Source: Hyphomicrobium methylovorum
GTDB taxonomy: Bacteria > Pseudomonadota > Alphaproteobacteria > Rhizobiales > Hyphomicrobiaceae
Direction: 5' to 3'
DNA: 64,000 nt
Assembly: GCF_013626205.1 (NCBI RefSeq)
Contig: NZ_QHJE01000001.1
Location: 806,001-870,000, forward strand
The notes under the pieces are model-generated. The model had not been told where the DNA came from and did not search any database. It saw nothing but the letters and a program-made list of their open reading frames with translations. Every line of letters begins with the position of its first letter. Position 1 is the stretch's first letter. The position numbers and the translations under genes are program-made. Shown here piece after piece: positions 1 to 7,967 of this stretch.

Positions 1-278
1 ACGTCAAACCCAACAAGTTTGAAGCGCGTGAGTGGGCGACCGTCGTCAGCCAAAACCAGATTGATGCTGCCCGTAACGACGCTCAATTCCCCGCTTCTAT
101 AAATATCGTCCTTCACCGAGGTCATAAACTCAATGGTGCAGGCGATGAGCTTGTCTTGAGATTTAACCTGATTGACTTTCACCTGAGGCTCTAAAAATCC
201 CTCATGCGCGAAAGCGGTCTCTGCACAGATTGCGCAGAGAAATGAAGCGAGAACTGCCGCCCCAGCCAATATACGCAT
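1..278 (-). CDS. Secreted protein of unknown function, C-terminus cut by window edge
   Basis: An open frame reads leftward from an ATG at 278 and has no stop before base 1, so only the first 92 codons are visible. The start MRILAGAAVLASFLCAICAE, followed by TAFA-HEG, is a typical Sec signal peptide with probable cleavage after AFA. The mature part begins HEGFLEPQVKVNQ and is rich in beta-forming residues; I do not recognise a family. A purine-rich stretch (GAAAGAGAAAA) precedes the ATG. It is transcribed away from the copper-related genes on its right, so it may or may not belong with them. That a secreted protein is encoded here is fairly secure; the function is not. Confidence 0.6.
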   Translation of the reverse strand, partial: MRILAGAAVLASFLCAICAETAFAHEGFLEPQVKVNQVKSQDKLIACTIEFMTSVKDDIYRSGELSVVTGSINLVLADDGRPLTRFKLVGFD

Positions 279-816
279 TGATTTTTTCTCTTTCGACTTG
301 AGTTGCGTCCAGCTTATTTCCGGAAACAAAAAAGCGGCTATCCGTTTTAATCCCGTGCTCGATGCGATGCCTTGAGGCTACCGGCAACCACAAGTCACTC
401 AATTGGATCGGGCGACTGCATATACTCAACGACTAGCTTCGCGTGAATACGTATATGGCGCGCTCCATGGTGCTCGCTGTCAATGCCGGCTCGACGGGCC
501 GGTGCGAGGGATGGCTTAGCGGGCTGCGGCCGAAAGCGTCGCTCGATCCTCCGGCGTTGCGGAACACGTTCCGTCACTTCTTCTGCCATAGAGAGAGTCA
601 AAGAATTTTATCTGAAGCGTAAGGAAAGCCGAAAGAAGGTAGTTCTACGTAGTTACTTTGAACGGTGCGGCTCGCAGTCTCGGCAAACGGCTTGTTGCAG
701 TATTGCTACGTCTGCTGAATGTTTGTCCGGCATTCGGCTTAATGAGCTTGCGGCGCGTCGGATGTATTTCCTAGCCTCAAGGAAGCATCTGTTGGTGCGA
801 TGAGGTCTCAGACGGA
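279..816. other. Intergenic region without a convincing gene
   Basis: About 540 bases lie between the divergent secreted-protein gene and the DUF2946 gene. The short open frames here (for example 483-803 plus and 395-601 minus) have no ribosome binding site, no signal or domain, and Arg/Cys-rich translations typical of noncoding frames. Promoters for both flanking genes are expected here, but I cannot point to convincing -35/-10 boxes or an operator. Confidence 0.4.
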
Positions 817-1224
817 ATGTCGATCTGCGCAAATGCAGGCGGAGCGCGGCGCGCGGGAGGGTGGATTGTCCGCCTCCTGGCGATTGCGTTTGCCTTGCGA
901 TCGCTGGTCCCCGTCGGCTTCATGCCCGACGTCGCCGCCGCCCAGGATGGAAACTTCCGAGTCATCATCTGCACCGTGCACGGCATGGTGGCGGTCGAGG
1001 TGGATGAAACCGGCAAAATCGTGCCGGGTAAAACCGATGCCAAGACCGGCCAGCAATGTACGTTCAGCGTCCTTGGAACGCTGCTGCTGCCGACGCTTGA
1101 TGGCGGCGTAATACTGTCCGTTCGACGTGTCATTGCTGCAGAGCTTCCGATGCTTGCGGTCGATCTGCCGCCCGTACGCGCCGGGCCTCAGCTTGGGTCC
1201 CGCGGTCCCCCAACAATCTCCTGA
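817..1224 (+). CDS. DUF2946 family protein, probably membrane-anchored/exported
   Basis: The 135-residue product has the DUF2946 layout. A hydrophobic N-terminal segment (residues 16-30) runs into the family hallmark LRSLVPVGFMPD, then ICTVHGM, a charged stretch, QQCTFSVLG, and a C-terminal RGPP motif. DUF2946 proteins are small exported or membrane proteins found next to copper-related TonB receptors and periplasmic copper proteins; no biochemical role is established. The gene ends about 60 bp before the receptor start, in the same direction, so co-transcription is likely. The two cysteines (in ICTV and QQCTF) could bind metal, which is inference. Confidence 0.7.
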   Translation: MSICANAGGARRAGGWIVRLLAIAFALRSLVPVGFMPDVAAAQDGNFRVIICTVHGMVAVEVDETGKIVPGKTDAKTGQQCTFSVLGTLLLPTLDGGVILSVRRVIAAELPMLAVDLPPVRAGPQLGSRGPPTIS

Positions 1225-1286
1225 ACGCCGGAATCCACCGGGTGCGGACGTCTGCGCCCGAATTCGATCTTTCAGGAGTTTTAGCA

Positions 1287-3590
1287 ATGTCATCACGAAT
1301 TCGCCGTCACCCGGCGATCATATCCGTATGTGCGGTTTCTGTTGTGGCACTCGCTGCATTTGTCACGAATGCGCGCGCTCAGGAGGCCGATGTTTCGGCG
1401 CAGGCCGATCCAATCGAGGCGCCCGGCGCGACTTTGCCCGCGGTCGAGGTCGTACAGAAAAAGAAGTCACCTTCATCCACGCAAAAAGCCCGCAAACCGC
1501 GTGTAGCAGCGAAGGAAGGGCAGCAGAGCATTTCGGCCGGCTCTCCGGTGCCGATGGCGCCCGATGAGGACGCCAATCAAGCCGCTATGAGCGATGGTCC
1601 ACGCCAGGCCAGCGGAATCCCGGCGCAGCGTTCAGGCAGCTTATCGGTGCCGACGGTGGCCGAAGCCCGCGCTGAAATTCAGCAGACGCCGGGAGCGGTG
1701 GAAGTGGTGGCCGGAAGTGAATTCCAGCGCTCGACTCCTGCCGTCACGATCAAGGATGCGCTCAACTATGTGCCGGGCGTATTCGTCCAGCCGAAGTGGG
1801 GAGACGACACGCGCCTGTCGATCCGCGGCTCAAGTTTGTCGCGTAATTTTCATCTCCGTTCCATCCAACTCTACATGGACGGTATTCCGATAAACACGTC
1901 GGACGGTTACGGCGATTTTCAGGAAATCGATCCGAGCGCATACCGTTACCTTGAAGTCTACAAAGGCGGCAACGCCTTGCGCTTTGGCGCCAACTCGCTT
2001 GGCGGCGCGATCAACTTCGTGATGCCGACCGGTTATGACGCGGATTTGTTCGGAGCGCGCGTCGACATTGGCAGCTTTGGGTTCCACAAGCTCTCGGCAA
2101 GCTCCGGTGCGGTTTCCGGACCAGTCGATTATTTCATGGCCGGCACTTGGCAGGAAGCCGACGGGTTCCGACAGCATAGCGACGGCCACAGTGTTCGCGG
2201 CTCATTCAATATCGGCTACCGTTTGTCGTCGGATGTCGAGACGCGGTTCTATGTCAACGCCAACGAAGTTCGACAGCGCATTCCTGGAAGCGTTTCGCGC
2301 GAGAGCGCATTGACGACGCCGGAGACGGCAGCGGCAAACAACGTTAGTGGCGACTGGCAGCGGAATATCGACACTGTCAGGATCGCGAACAAAACTGCCG
2401 TCCGCATGGCGCCGGGTACGCTCTTGGAATTCGGTGCGTTCTACGTTGATCGCCACCTGATGCATCCGATCTATGAGTGGCTCGATTATCAATACAACGA
2501 CTACGGCGGGTTTGCCCGCCTGACCGACACCAGCCGAATTGCTGGGCATGAAAACCGTCTCGTCGTCGGCGCCAATCTGCTCAATGGAGCGATTGATACG
2601 CGGCAGTATCAGAATATCGGCGGAAAGAAAGGGAATCTGACGACCGATTCCAACGATCTGGCGCAGAATTTCTCTGCATATATCGAGGATCATTTCTACA
2701 TCCTACCGAGCGTCGCACTTGTCGGCGGCACGCAGTTCCTACATGCGACACGCACCCGGCATGATCTCTTTCTGTCGAATGGCGATCAATCCGGACGTAC
2801 GGAATTCAATCTGTGGAGCCCGAAAGGCGGCATTCTCTGGAATCTCGATCGATCGTCTCAGGTGTTCGCGAACATCTCTCGCAGCGCGGAAGTTCCGAGC
2901 TTCGGAGAGTCCATTTCCGGAATGGCAGGACCGGTCACCCCATTCACGGAAATCCGTGCACAGCGCGCGACGACGTACGAGATCGGCACGCGCGGTGATT
3001 ACGAAGATTATTCTTGGGATTTCACCGCCTATCGAGCCGAAATCAAGAACGAGCTACAATGTCTCTACAGCGCGTTCGGAAACTGTAACGTGTCGAATGC
3101 CGATCGGACGGTTCACCAGGGACTTGAGATTGGCGGCAGCGCGGTGCTGGCGAAAGGCATATTCGCGAAAGGGTACACACCGGACAAGCTTTGGCTGCGC
3201 GCAGCCTACACGCTCAACGACTTCTATTTCGACAATGATGCCAAGTTCGGGAACAACACATTGCCGGGTGCTCCACGGCACATGCTGAATGCCGAACTGC
3301 TTTATAAGCATCCGAGTGGGGTCTACTTCGGCCCGACGACGGAAGTGGTGCCGGAGGCTTATTTCGCCGATAGCGCCAACACGCTGACGACTTCAGCTTA
3401 CGCGATCTGGGGCCTCAAGCTCGGATTTGATAATAACGGCCCGATCACGGCTTACATCGAGGGCCGCAATTTATCCGACGAAGCTTACATCGCGAGCACG
3501 AGCATCATTGACCGCGCGAAATACGACTCGCCGCTATTCGAGCCGGGCACAGGTCGCGCCGTCTATGCTGGCGTTCAGGTTAAGTGGTGA
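1287..3590 (+). CDS. TonB-dependent outer-membrane receptor, probably for copper
   Basis: The product of about 767 residues has a signal peptide (MSSRIRRHPAIISVCAVSVV... ending NARAQ) and a TonB-box-like LPAVEVVQ. A Lys/Pro-rich linker leads to a plug domain (about 120-240: TIKDALNYVPGVFVQ, RLSIRGSS, YLEVYKGGNALRFGANSLGGAINFV), and a beta-barrel ends in the terminal aromatic motif VYAGVQVKW. I chose the ATG at 1287 because AGGAG lies 8 bp upstream and the signal peptide begins there; a longer frame from 1242 is possible. It imports a substrate using TonB energy. The substrate is inferred as copper from its neighbours, DUF2946 and the small protein at 3601; the barrel alone does not show it. 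It could also be an iron-chelate receptor. Confidence 0.85.
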   Translation: MSSRIRRHPAIISVCAVSVVALAAFVTNARAQEADVSAQADPIEAPGATLPAVEVVQKKKSPSSTQKARKPRVAAKEGQQSISAGSPVPMAPDEDANQAAMSDGPRQASGIPAQRSGSLSVPTVAEARAEIQQTPGAVEVVAGSEFQRSTPAVTIKDALNYVPGVFVQPKWGDDTRLSIRGSSLSRNFHLRSIQLYMDGIPINTSDGYGDFQEIDPSAYRYLEVYKGGNALRFGANSLGGAINFVMPTGYDADLFGARVDIGSFGFHKLSASSGAVSGPVDYFMAGTWQEADGFRQHSDGHSVRGSFNIGYRLSSDVETRFYVNANEVRQRIPGSVSRESALTTPETAAANNVSGDWQRNIDTVRIANKTAVRMAPGTLLEFGAFYVDRHLMHPIYEWLDYQYNDYGGFARLTDTSRIAGHENRLVVGANLLNGAIDTRQYQNIGGKKGNLTTDSNDLAQNFSAYIEDHFYILPSVALVGGTQFLHATRTRHDLFLSNGDQSGRTEFNLWSPKGGILWNLDRSSQVFANISRSAEVPSFGESISGMAGPVTPFTEIRAQRATTYEIGTRGDYEDYSWDFTAYRAEIKNELQCLYSAFGNCNVSNADRTVHQGLEIGGSAVLAKGIFAKGYTPDKLWLRAAYTLNDFYFDNDAKFGNNTLPGAPRHMLNAELLYKHPSGVYFGPTTEVVPEAYFADSANTLTTSAYAIWGLKLGFDNNGPITAYIEGRNLSDEAYIASTSIIDRAKYDSPLFEPGTGRAVYAGVQVKW

Positions 3591-3600
3591 GGTGCCAAGA

Positions 3601-4092
3601 ATGACGCGCACGTACTCACATCCGCGGAGGAGGATGGTTTCTTTCTCCGCCATCGGCGCATTATTGTTCGCGGGCTTTGCCATTGGCGTATCTGGGGGAC
3701 TGGAAGCCCGAGCTGATAATCAGTCGAGTGACGAAGACCAAATCTCGCTTCTCATCAAGACGACGTGGGAGAAACCCGATCAGCCGATGTCGGTTGCGCC
3801 GATTGTGGTCAGCGGGACCTATGCCGTCGCGGGATGGTCTGAGAAAGCTCGCGGTGGCCGCGCTCTTCTAAAAAACGGCGATGGCCGATGGCGTGTTATC
3901 CTGTGTGCGGGTGATGGGATCCGCACGGCGCCCGGATTGGTGGCGGCTGGGATCCCCGCAGAAACGGCGGAAGCGCTCGCGACGCAAATCGCCCAGCGTG
4001 AGGCCGAGCTTCCGCCAGATCAGGTGGCGAAATTCTCGCTGTTCGAAGGTGTAGTTGATATGGGCGGCGGAGAGCATCACCACCCCCATTGA
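3601..4092 (+). CDS. Small periplasmic protein resembling copper-uptake-associated proteins
   Basis: The 163-residue product has an N-terminal signal (RRRMVSFSAIGALLFAGF... ending EARAD), then DQISLLIKTTWEKPDQPM, VAPIVVSGTYAVAGW, GGRALL and WRVILCAGDGI, ending in a His-rich GGGEHHHPH tail. I recall this pattern from proteins annotated as copper uptake system-associated in Rhizobiales; the His tail and single Cys would suit metal binding. The ATG at 3601 follows GGTGAGGT within the end of the receptor gene, 10 bp after its stop, so the two are almost certainly co-transcribed. The exact biochemical role is unknown. Confidence 0.65.
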   Translation: MTRTYSHPRRRMVSFSAIGALLFAGFAIGVSGGLEARADNQSSDEDQISLLIKTTWEKPDQPMSVAPIVVSGTYAVAGWSEKARGGRALLKNGDGRWRVILCAGDGIRTAPGLVAAGIPAETAEALATQIAQREAELPPDQVAKFSLFEGVVDMGGGEHHHPH

Positions 4093-4152
4093 TACTTTCC
4101 AGGATTTGCCGCGCTAGAACCGTGCGGCCTTTCCTGGATCACTTAAAATTGT

Positions 4153-4190
4153 GAAGGGTGATGGCGTCTACTCAGACGCTGACACCCTTC
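4153..4190 (-). terminator. Hairpin between convergent genes
   Basis: GAAGGGTG (4153-4160) pairs with CACCCTTC (4183-4190), and GCGTCT (4164-4169) pairs with AGACGC (4174-4179) around a 4-base loop. Read on the minus strand the hairpin is followed by ACAATTTT, a U-rich tail fitting termination of the oxidoreductase gene. A second inverted repeat, TCCAGGA (4098-4104) with TCCTGGA (4132-4138), probably serves the plus-strand operon. Confidence 0.6.
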
Positions 4191-4194
4191 GCAA

Positions 4195-5502
4195 TTACCG
4201 AGCAGCTTCAGAAGCGTTTGTATTGAGAGCGGGCTTTCGCCTAGCAGGCTCGGTCGCAGACAGAAATTCAATTGTCATGCGCGCGGCGCGTATGGCGCTG
4301 GCAGCCGCAGCATCGGCGAGCATGCCTTCACTGCCAACCCAGTCGCCAGAAATGAATATCCCTTTCGCGTCGGTGACGACCACATCAGGACGGGGACGAT
4401 CCGCCCGTGGCAATCCGTGCATAACCGTCATGCCCCTCAGTTGCTGGCGCGCGACTTCCTCAATGCGCCAACCCGGTAATACGAGATCGGCCACGCTCTC
4501 CAGTTCTTGAGTTGCGTTGCTCCCCGGCCCTACGTTGATCGGAAGATACTTTGCCAAGTGGACGAGAGCGCCTCCGTCCGGAGCAAGGCTGGCGGCGCCA
4601 GAGTGGAGCGAAACATAGAACGGGACATCGATGCCGATGGCGAATTCATGAGCACCCAATGGCCATCGCTGAAGCGCAAGGTCGAGCGTGTTGACGCGCA
4701 CGGACCTTGCTTCGTCCGCTTCCCGCCCCAAGCTGACAATTCCCGGCGCGAGACTCGCAGCGTCACGCGGTCCGATAGCTAAAATTGTTGCATCAGCCAG
4801 ATGCTCGCTCCCATCGCGCAGCTTGAGCTGCGAAAATTCATCCGTTGACACCAAATGCATCGCTGCCGATTGGCGATTGATGCGCACGCCCGCACCGATC
4901 GCCGCGTCCGCTAGGGCCGCAACTAACGACGACCAACCGCGGTCCACATAGAGCGTGCCGCCTAGTCCGATCTTCATTTGCTCCAGCATCTTCGTTGCTG
5001 AAACAATCGCAGGAGCGTTTGCGTAGCTCTGCAGACGCGCCAGGGACTCGGCACCTTTCCGTACGGCTGGCGATAACAACTGCGCATCGAGCCATTCGGC
5101 ATATGTTCCAGGACCGGTCGCGCCTTTGGCTATCGTTTTGAGCAGTCGCACAAAGGCAAGCTTATCGCGCATCCCGAACAATCGCGTGTACAGGAGCGAT
5201 GTCATCGTGTCGGGAAGTTCATACAATTTTCCCTGCAGAATCGCCTTGCGCCCTCCTGACAGTGAAGCCGCTCCCGTGTAGCCGACTTTCAGTCGGTCCA
5301 GCTCTCGCTTGAATGCGCCGTTGCAATAGAGCGCGTGCGGACCCTGATTGAACCGAAACCCTTGCACTTCCCGCGTGCGAGCGCGGCCACCCAGTTCTGT
5401 CGCCTTCTCAAAAAGCGTCACTCTTAGTCCGCTTCGCGCCAATTCAATTGCGGCTATGAGGCCCGCGATCCCGCCGCCAACGATGTTCACATTACGCGTC
5501 AT
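4195..5502 (-). CDS. FAD-dependent amine oxidase/phytoene-desaturase-like oxidoreductase
   Basis: The 435-residue product starts with a Rossmann dinucleotide-binding motif, VNIVGGGIAGLIAAIELARS, and the conserved LFEKATELGGRA of the amine-oxidase/phytoene-desaturase/protoporphyrinogen-oxidase superfamily. It ends with the second FAD contact (GIFISGDWVGSEGMLADAAA). A flavin-dependent oxidation of an unknown, probably hydrophobic substrate is expected. It is divergent from an Rrf2 regulator; a 17-bp palindrome at 5523-5539 lies 20 bp upstream of its start, so Rrf2 repression is likely. No carotenoid or heme genes sit nearby to indicate the substrate. Confidence 0.75.
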   Translation of the reverse strand: MTRNVNIVGGGIAGLIAAIELARSGLRVTLFEKATELGGRARTREVQGFRFNQGPHALYCNGAFKRELDRLKVGYTGAASLSGGRKAILQGKLYELPDTMTSLLYTRLFGMRDKLAFVRLLKTIAKGATGPGTYAEWLDAQLLSPAVRKGAESLARLQSYANAPAIVSATKMLEQMKIGLGGTLYVDRGWSSLVAALADAAIGAGVRINRQSAAMHLVSTDEFSQLKLRDGSEHLADATILAIGPRDAASLAPGIVSLGREADEARSVRVNTLDLALQRWPLGAHEFAIGIDVPFYVSLHSGAASLAPDGGALVHLAKYLPINVGPGSNATQELESVADLVLPGWRIEEVARQQLRGMTVMHGLPRADRPRPDVVVTDAKGIFISGDWVGSEGMLADAAAASAIRAARMTIEFLSATEPARRKPALNTNASEAAR

Positions 5503-5522
5503 CTTGATATCTTACGCCTTCT

Positions 5523-5564
5523 CGGATATTTTTTGTCCGCTTTATATCGGATATTTCTTATCCG
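5523..5564. promoter_or_regulatory. Two 17-bp palindromes, candidate Rrf2 operators
   Basis: CGGATATTTTTTGTCCG at 5523-5539 and CGGATATTTCTTATCCG at 5548-5564 are imperfect and near-perfect inverted repeats spaced 25 bp apart. They sit in the 87-bp gap between the divergent oxidoreductase and Rrf2 genes. A third related copy precedes the next Rrf2 gene (6204-6220). Position and repetition suggest the operator of one or both Rrf2 repressors; binding is inferred. Confidence 0.65.
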
Positions 5565-5589
5565 CAATAGGACAACTGGAACCAAGCAT

Positions 5590-6078
5590 ATGAAGATGAG
5601 CGATGGAGTTGAGTGGACGGCGCATGCGTGCGTTCTGCTCTCGGCGCTGCCCGCGGGCAGAGGTTTGCCAGCGAACGCGTTGGCCGAGTTCCACGCTTTG
5701 CCACCAGCCTACATGGCCAAGCACATGCAAGCGCTTGCTCGCGCGGGGATCGTCGATTCGATTAAGGGACCGACTGGCGGATACCGTCTTGCACGACCGG
5801 CAAGCGCGATCTCACTGTGGGACATCGTTTCGGCCATCGAAGGCGATGGGCGAGCGTTTCGATGCTCTGAAATTCGCCAACAGGGGCCATGTGGTGGAAA
5901 TGCCGGCGACTTCCGCCGGCCATGCGGTATCCACGCGGTGTTCAACAGAGCAGAGACTGCGTGGCGGGCCGAACTCCGCGCTGTTTCAATCGGTGACCTC
6001 GCCGCCGCCGCTGTGGCCAGCACAACGGCTCGCAGACGCGATACACTCCAGCATTGGCTGACGGAGAAGCTAGCTTAA
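5590..6078 (+). CDS. Rrf2-family transcriptional regulator (first copy)
   Basis: The product of about 162 residues has the Rrf2 winged helix: helix-turn-helix LPANALAEFHALPPAYMAKH, then wing GPTGGYRLARP, then SLWDIVSAIEG. A three-cysteine cluster follows (FRCSEIRQQGPC...PCGIH, spacing C-X8-C-X10-C), like those ligating an Fe-S cluster in IscR/NsrR/RirA-type members. The ATG at 5590 follows the operator-like palindromes. It is divergent from the FAD oxidoreductase and lies 150 bp before a second Rrf2 gene. The signal sensed is unknown; redox, iron or NO are the usual candidates. Confidence 0.85.
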   Translation: MKMSDGVEWTAHACVLLSALPAGRGLPANALAEFHALPPAYMAKHMQALARAGIVDSIKGPTGGYRLARPASAISLWDIVSAIEGDGRAFRCSEIRQQGPCGGNAGDFRRPCGIHAVFNRAETAWRAELRAVSIGDLAAAAVASTTARRRDTLQHWLTEKLA

Positions 6079-6203
6079 ACGCCTCGACGGTCGTCTCTCA
6101 CAATTATCGTCCTGCAGAGCAACTGCACCTGCTTCGACGAAGTGCGTCACTTTTCCCATAAACGCGGACTTGTTTAGTCTTAGTTCTTCTTGACGAAATA
6201 ACT

Positions 6204-6220
6204 CGGACTGATATTATCCG
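6204..6220. promoter_or_regulatory. Third 17-bp Rrf2-type palindrome
   Basis: CGGACTGATATTATCCG lies 4 bp before the ATG of the second Rrf2 gene. Its reverse complement matches the CGGATA...GTCCG form of the site at 5523. A site this close to the start codon would block transcription or early elongation, suggesting autorepression of the regulator-pump operon. Confidence 0.6.
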
Positions 6221-6224
6221 CGTT

Positions 6225-6755
6225 ATGGCACATATAACAACCAGCGTCGAATACGCGATCCACTGCCTGTTATGGCTTGCAGTTCGCGATGATCCCGCGA
6301 TGAGCAGTCGAGACCTTGCCGAACTCCAGGGCGTCTCTCCGACCTTCCTCGCGAAGATTCTGCCCAAGCTTGAAAGGGCCGGAATAGTTTCGGCACATGA
6401 AGGTGTCCGCGGCGGTTATCGATTGGCGCGCCCACCTGCACAAATCACTTTCCTCGATATCGTCGACGCCATCGAAGGCGAGAAGCCGCTCTTTGATTGC
6501 CAAGAGGTGCGCCGGCGCTGCGCACTGTACGGCGACTGCCCTCCACGCTGGGCCTCAGGCGGTGTGTGCGCGATCCACGGCGTTATGCTGCAAGCAGAGA
6601 AGGCGATGCGCTTGAGCCTTGCATCTCAATCGCTCGGCGACATCGCAAAGCGGTTCAGCAGAATAGCTCCCGCGACGTTTTTCGATGAACTGGACGGCTG
6701 GGTCGACCAGCGAATGTCCGACAGAACTGTTCGCGGCAGTAAGGCGGACTCCTAA
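6225..6755 (+). CDS. Rrf2-family transcriptional regulator (second copy), pump-linked
   Basis: The 176-residue product begins MAHITTSVEYAIHCLLWLAV, followed by HTH (SSRDLAELQGVSPTFLAKIL), the wing GVRGGYRLARP and a dense cysteine cluster (FDCQEVRRRCALYGDC...GVCAIHG) with spacing C-X6-C-X5-C-X9-C. The extra cysteines suit an Fe-S cluster or thiol sensing. It is followed after 21 bp by an RND pump gene pair in the same direction, so it probably represses its own operon through the palindrome at 6204-6220. It is clearly paralogous to the regulator at 5590 and may share operators with it. Confidence 0.85.
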   Translation: MAHITTSVEYAIHCLLWLAVRDDPAMSSRDLAELQGVSPTFLAKILPKLERAGIVSAHEGVRGGYRLARPPAQITFLDIVDAIEGEKPLFDCQEVRRRCALYGDCPPRWASGGVCAIHGVMLQAEKAMRLSLASQSLGDIAKRFSRIAPATFFDELDGWVDQRMSDRTVRGSKADS

Positions 6756-6776
6756 TTAAACGGATTGTGAATCACA

Positions 6777-7967
6777 ATGAGTATGCCTGTGTCGCATCTG
6801 AAGACATCGCTGTGCGATGGACGTTCGCGCCGGTTGGCCCGCGCCAAACGTATATCGGTCGCCTTCGTCTTAGCCTCTCTAGGTTTTGCATCCTCCTTGA
6901 GCGCAGCAGAGCCACAGGCAGTGAAGGTCGATGTTGCGCCAGTGCTTGCGAAGCTCGTTCGCCAGTGGGATTCTTTCCCCGGTCGCATTTCGGCTGTTGA
7001 GACCGTCGACATTCGACCACGGGTCAGCGGCTACATAGAGAAGATCTCTTACAGGGAAGGCTATGACGTTCGCCGCGGGGACGTGCTCGTCACAATCGAT
7101 CCTCGTCCGTATCAGGCAGCATTGAACAGCGCGAAAGCGAGATTGGAACGGGTGCGCGCCGCGGTCTTGCTCTCCGATATTCGTCACAAAAGAGCGCAAC
7201 AACTCCTTCCTAATAGGACGATTTCGGAAGACGAGGCAGAGTCGCGCCACGCGATTTATCTGCAAAGCAAAGCTGACGTTCTGGATGCCGAAGCCGCAGT
7301 TGAAATTGCAAAACTCAATCTTGAATTCACACAGGTTCGCGCTCCGATAGACGGCCGCGTCGGTCGCGCTGAGTTGACTGTCGGCAATCTGGCGATTGCG
7401 GACCGGTCGCTGCTAGCTACTGTCGTGTCGCAGGATCCCATCTACGTTGAATTTGATCCCGATGAAGATAGCTTCCTTCGCTACCGCGCACTCGCAACGC
7501 GACGTGGGATAGACGGTCTGCCGGTGCGCGTCGGCCTTGTTGGTGAAGCGGGCCATCCAAGCCGGGGCACGCTTTATTTTGTCGACAACAAAGTCAATTC
7601 GACAACCGGCACAATCCGTCTGCGCGCCAAGCTGCAGAACGCGGACAGGAAATTTACCCCTGGACTGTTTGCGCGCGTGGAGCTTGCGAATGCCGATGAA
7701 ACGCAGGTTGTTCTCATCGACGACAAGGCCGTGTTGACGGATCAGGATCGCAAATACGTCTACGTGCTGGGCGCTGCGGGCACCGCTGAGCGCCGGGATG
7801 TTGTGTTAGGGCGTACAGCGGAAGGTCTCCGCGTCGTCGACAAGGGATTGTCGCGCGGCGACAGGGTGATCATTGGCGGCCTGCAACGGATCTACGCGTC
7901 CGGCACACCGGTCGATGCGTCGGAAGTGCCAATGGTTGACGCTACGCGCGTTGGGGCGAAGCTATGA
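6777..7967 (+). CDS. RND efflux pump periplasmic adaptor (MexE/AcrA type)
   Basis: The 396-residue membrane fusion protein has an N-terminal signal ending SLSAAEP, a lipoyl half (ETVDIRPRVSGYIEKI, GYDVRRGDVLVTID), an alpha-hairpin at about 105-175, the second lipoyl half (FTQVRAPIDGRVGRAELTVG), beta-barrel and membrane-proximal domains. It links the inner-membrane pump to an outer-membrane channel. Its stop overlaps the next gene by 4 bp (ATGA), which indicates translational coupling. No outer-membrane factor is encoded nearby, so the pump must borrow a TolC-like channel. Confidence 0.9.
   Translation: MSMPVSHLKTSLCDGRSRRLARAKRISVAFVLASLGFASSLSAAEPQAVKVDVAPVLAKLVRQWDSFPGRISAVETVDIRPRVSGYIEKISYREGYDVRRGDVLVTIDPRPYQAALNSAKARLERVRAAVLLSDIRHKRAQQLLPNRTISEDEAESRHAIYLQSKADVLDAEAAVEIAKLNLEFTQVRAPIDGRVGRAELTVGNLAIADRSLLATVVSQDPIYVEFDPDEDSFLRYRALATRRGIDGLPVRVGLVGEAGHPSRGTLYFVDNKVNSTTGTIRLRAKLQNADRKFTPGLFARVELANADETQVVLIDDKAVLTDQDRKYVYVLGAAGTAERRDVVLGRTAEGLRVVDKGLSRGDRVIIGGLQRIYASGTPVDASEVPMVDATRVGAKL

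Noticed and set aside
483-803. 106-codon open frame upstream of the DUF2946 gene
   Set aside because: No ribosome binding site, no signal or domain, and a composition typical of noncoding sequence.
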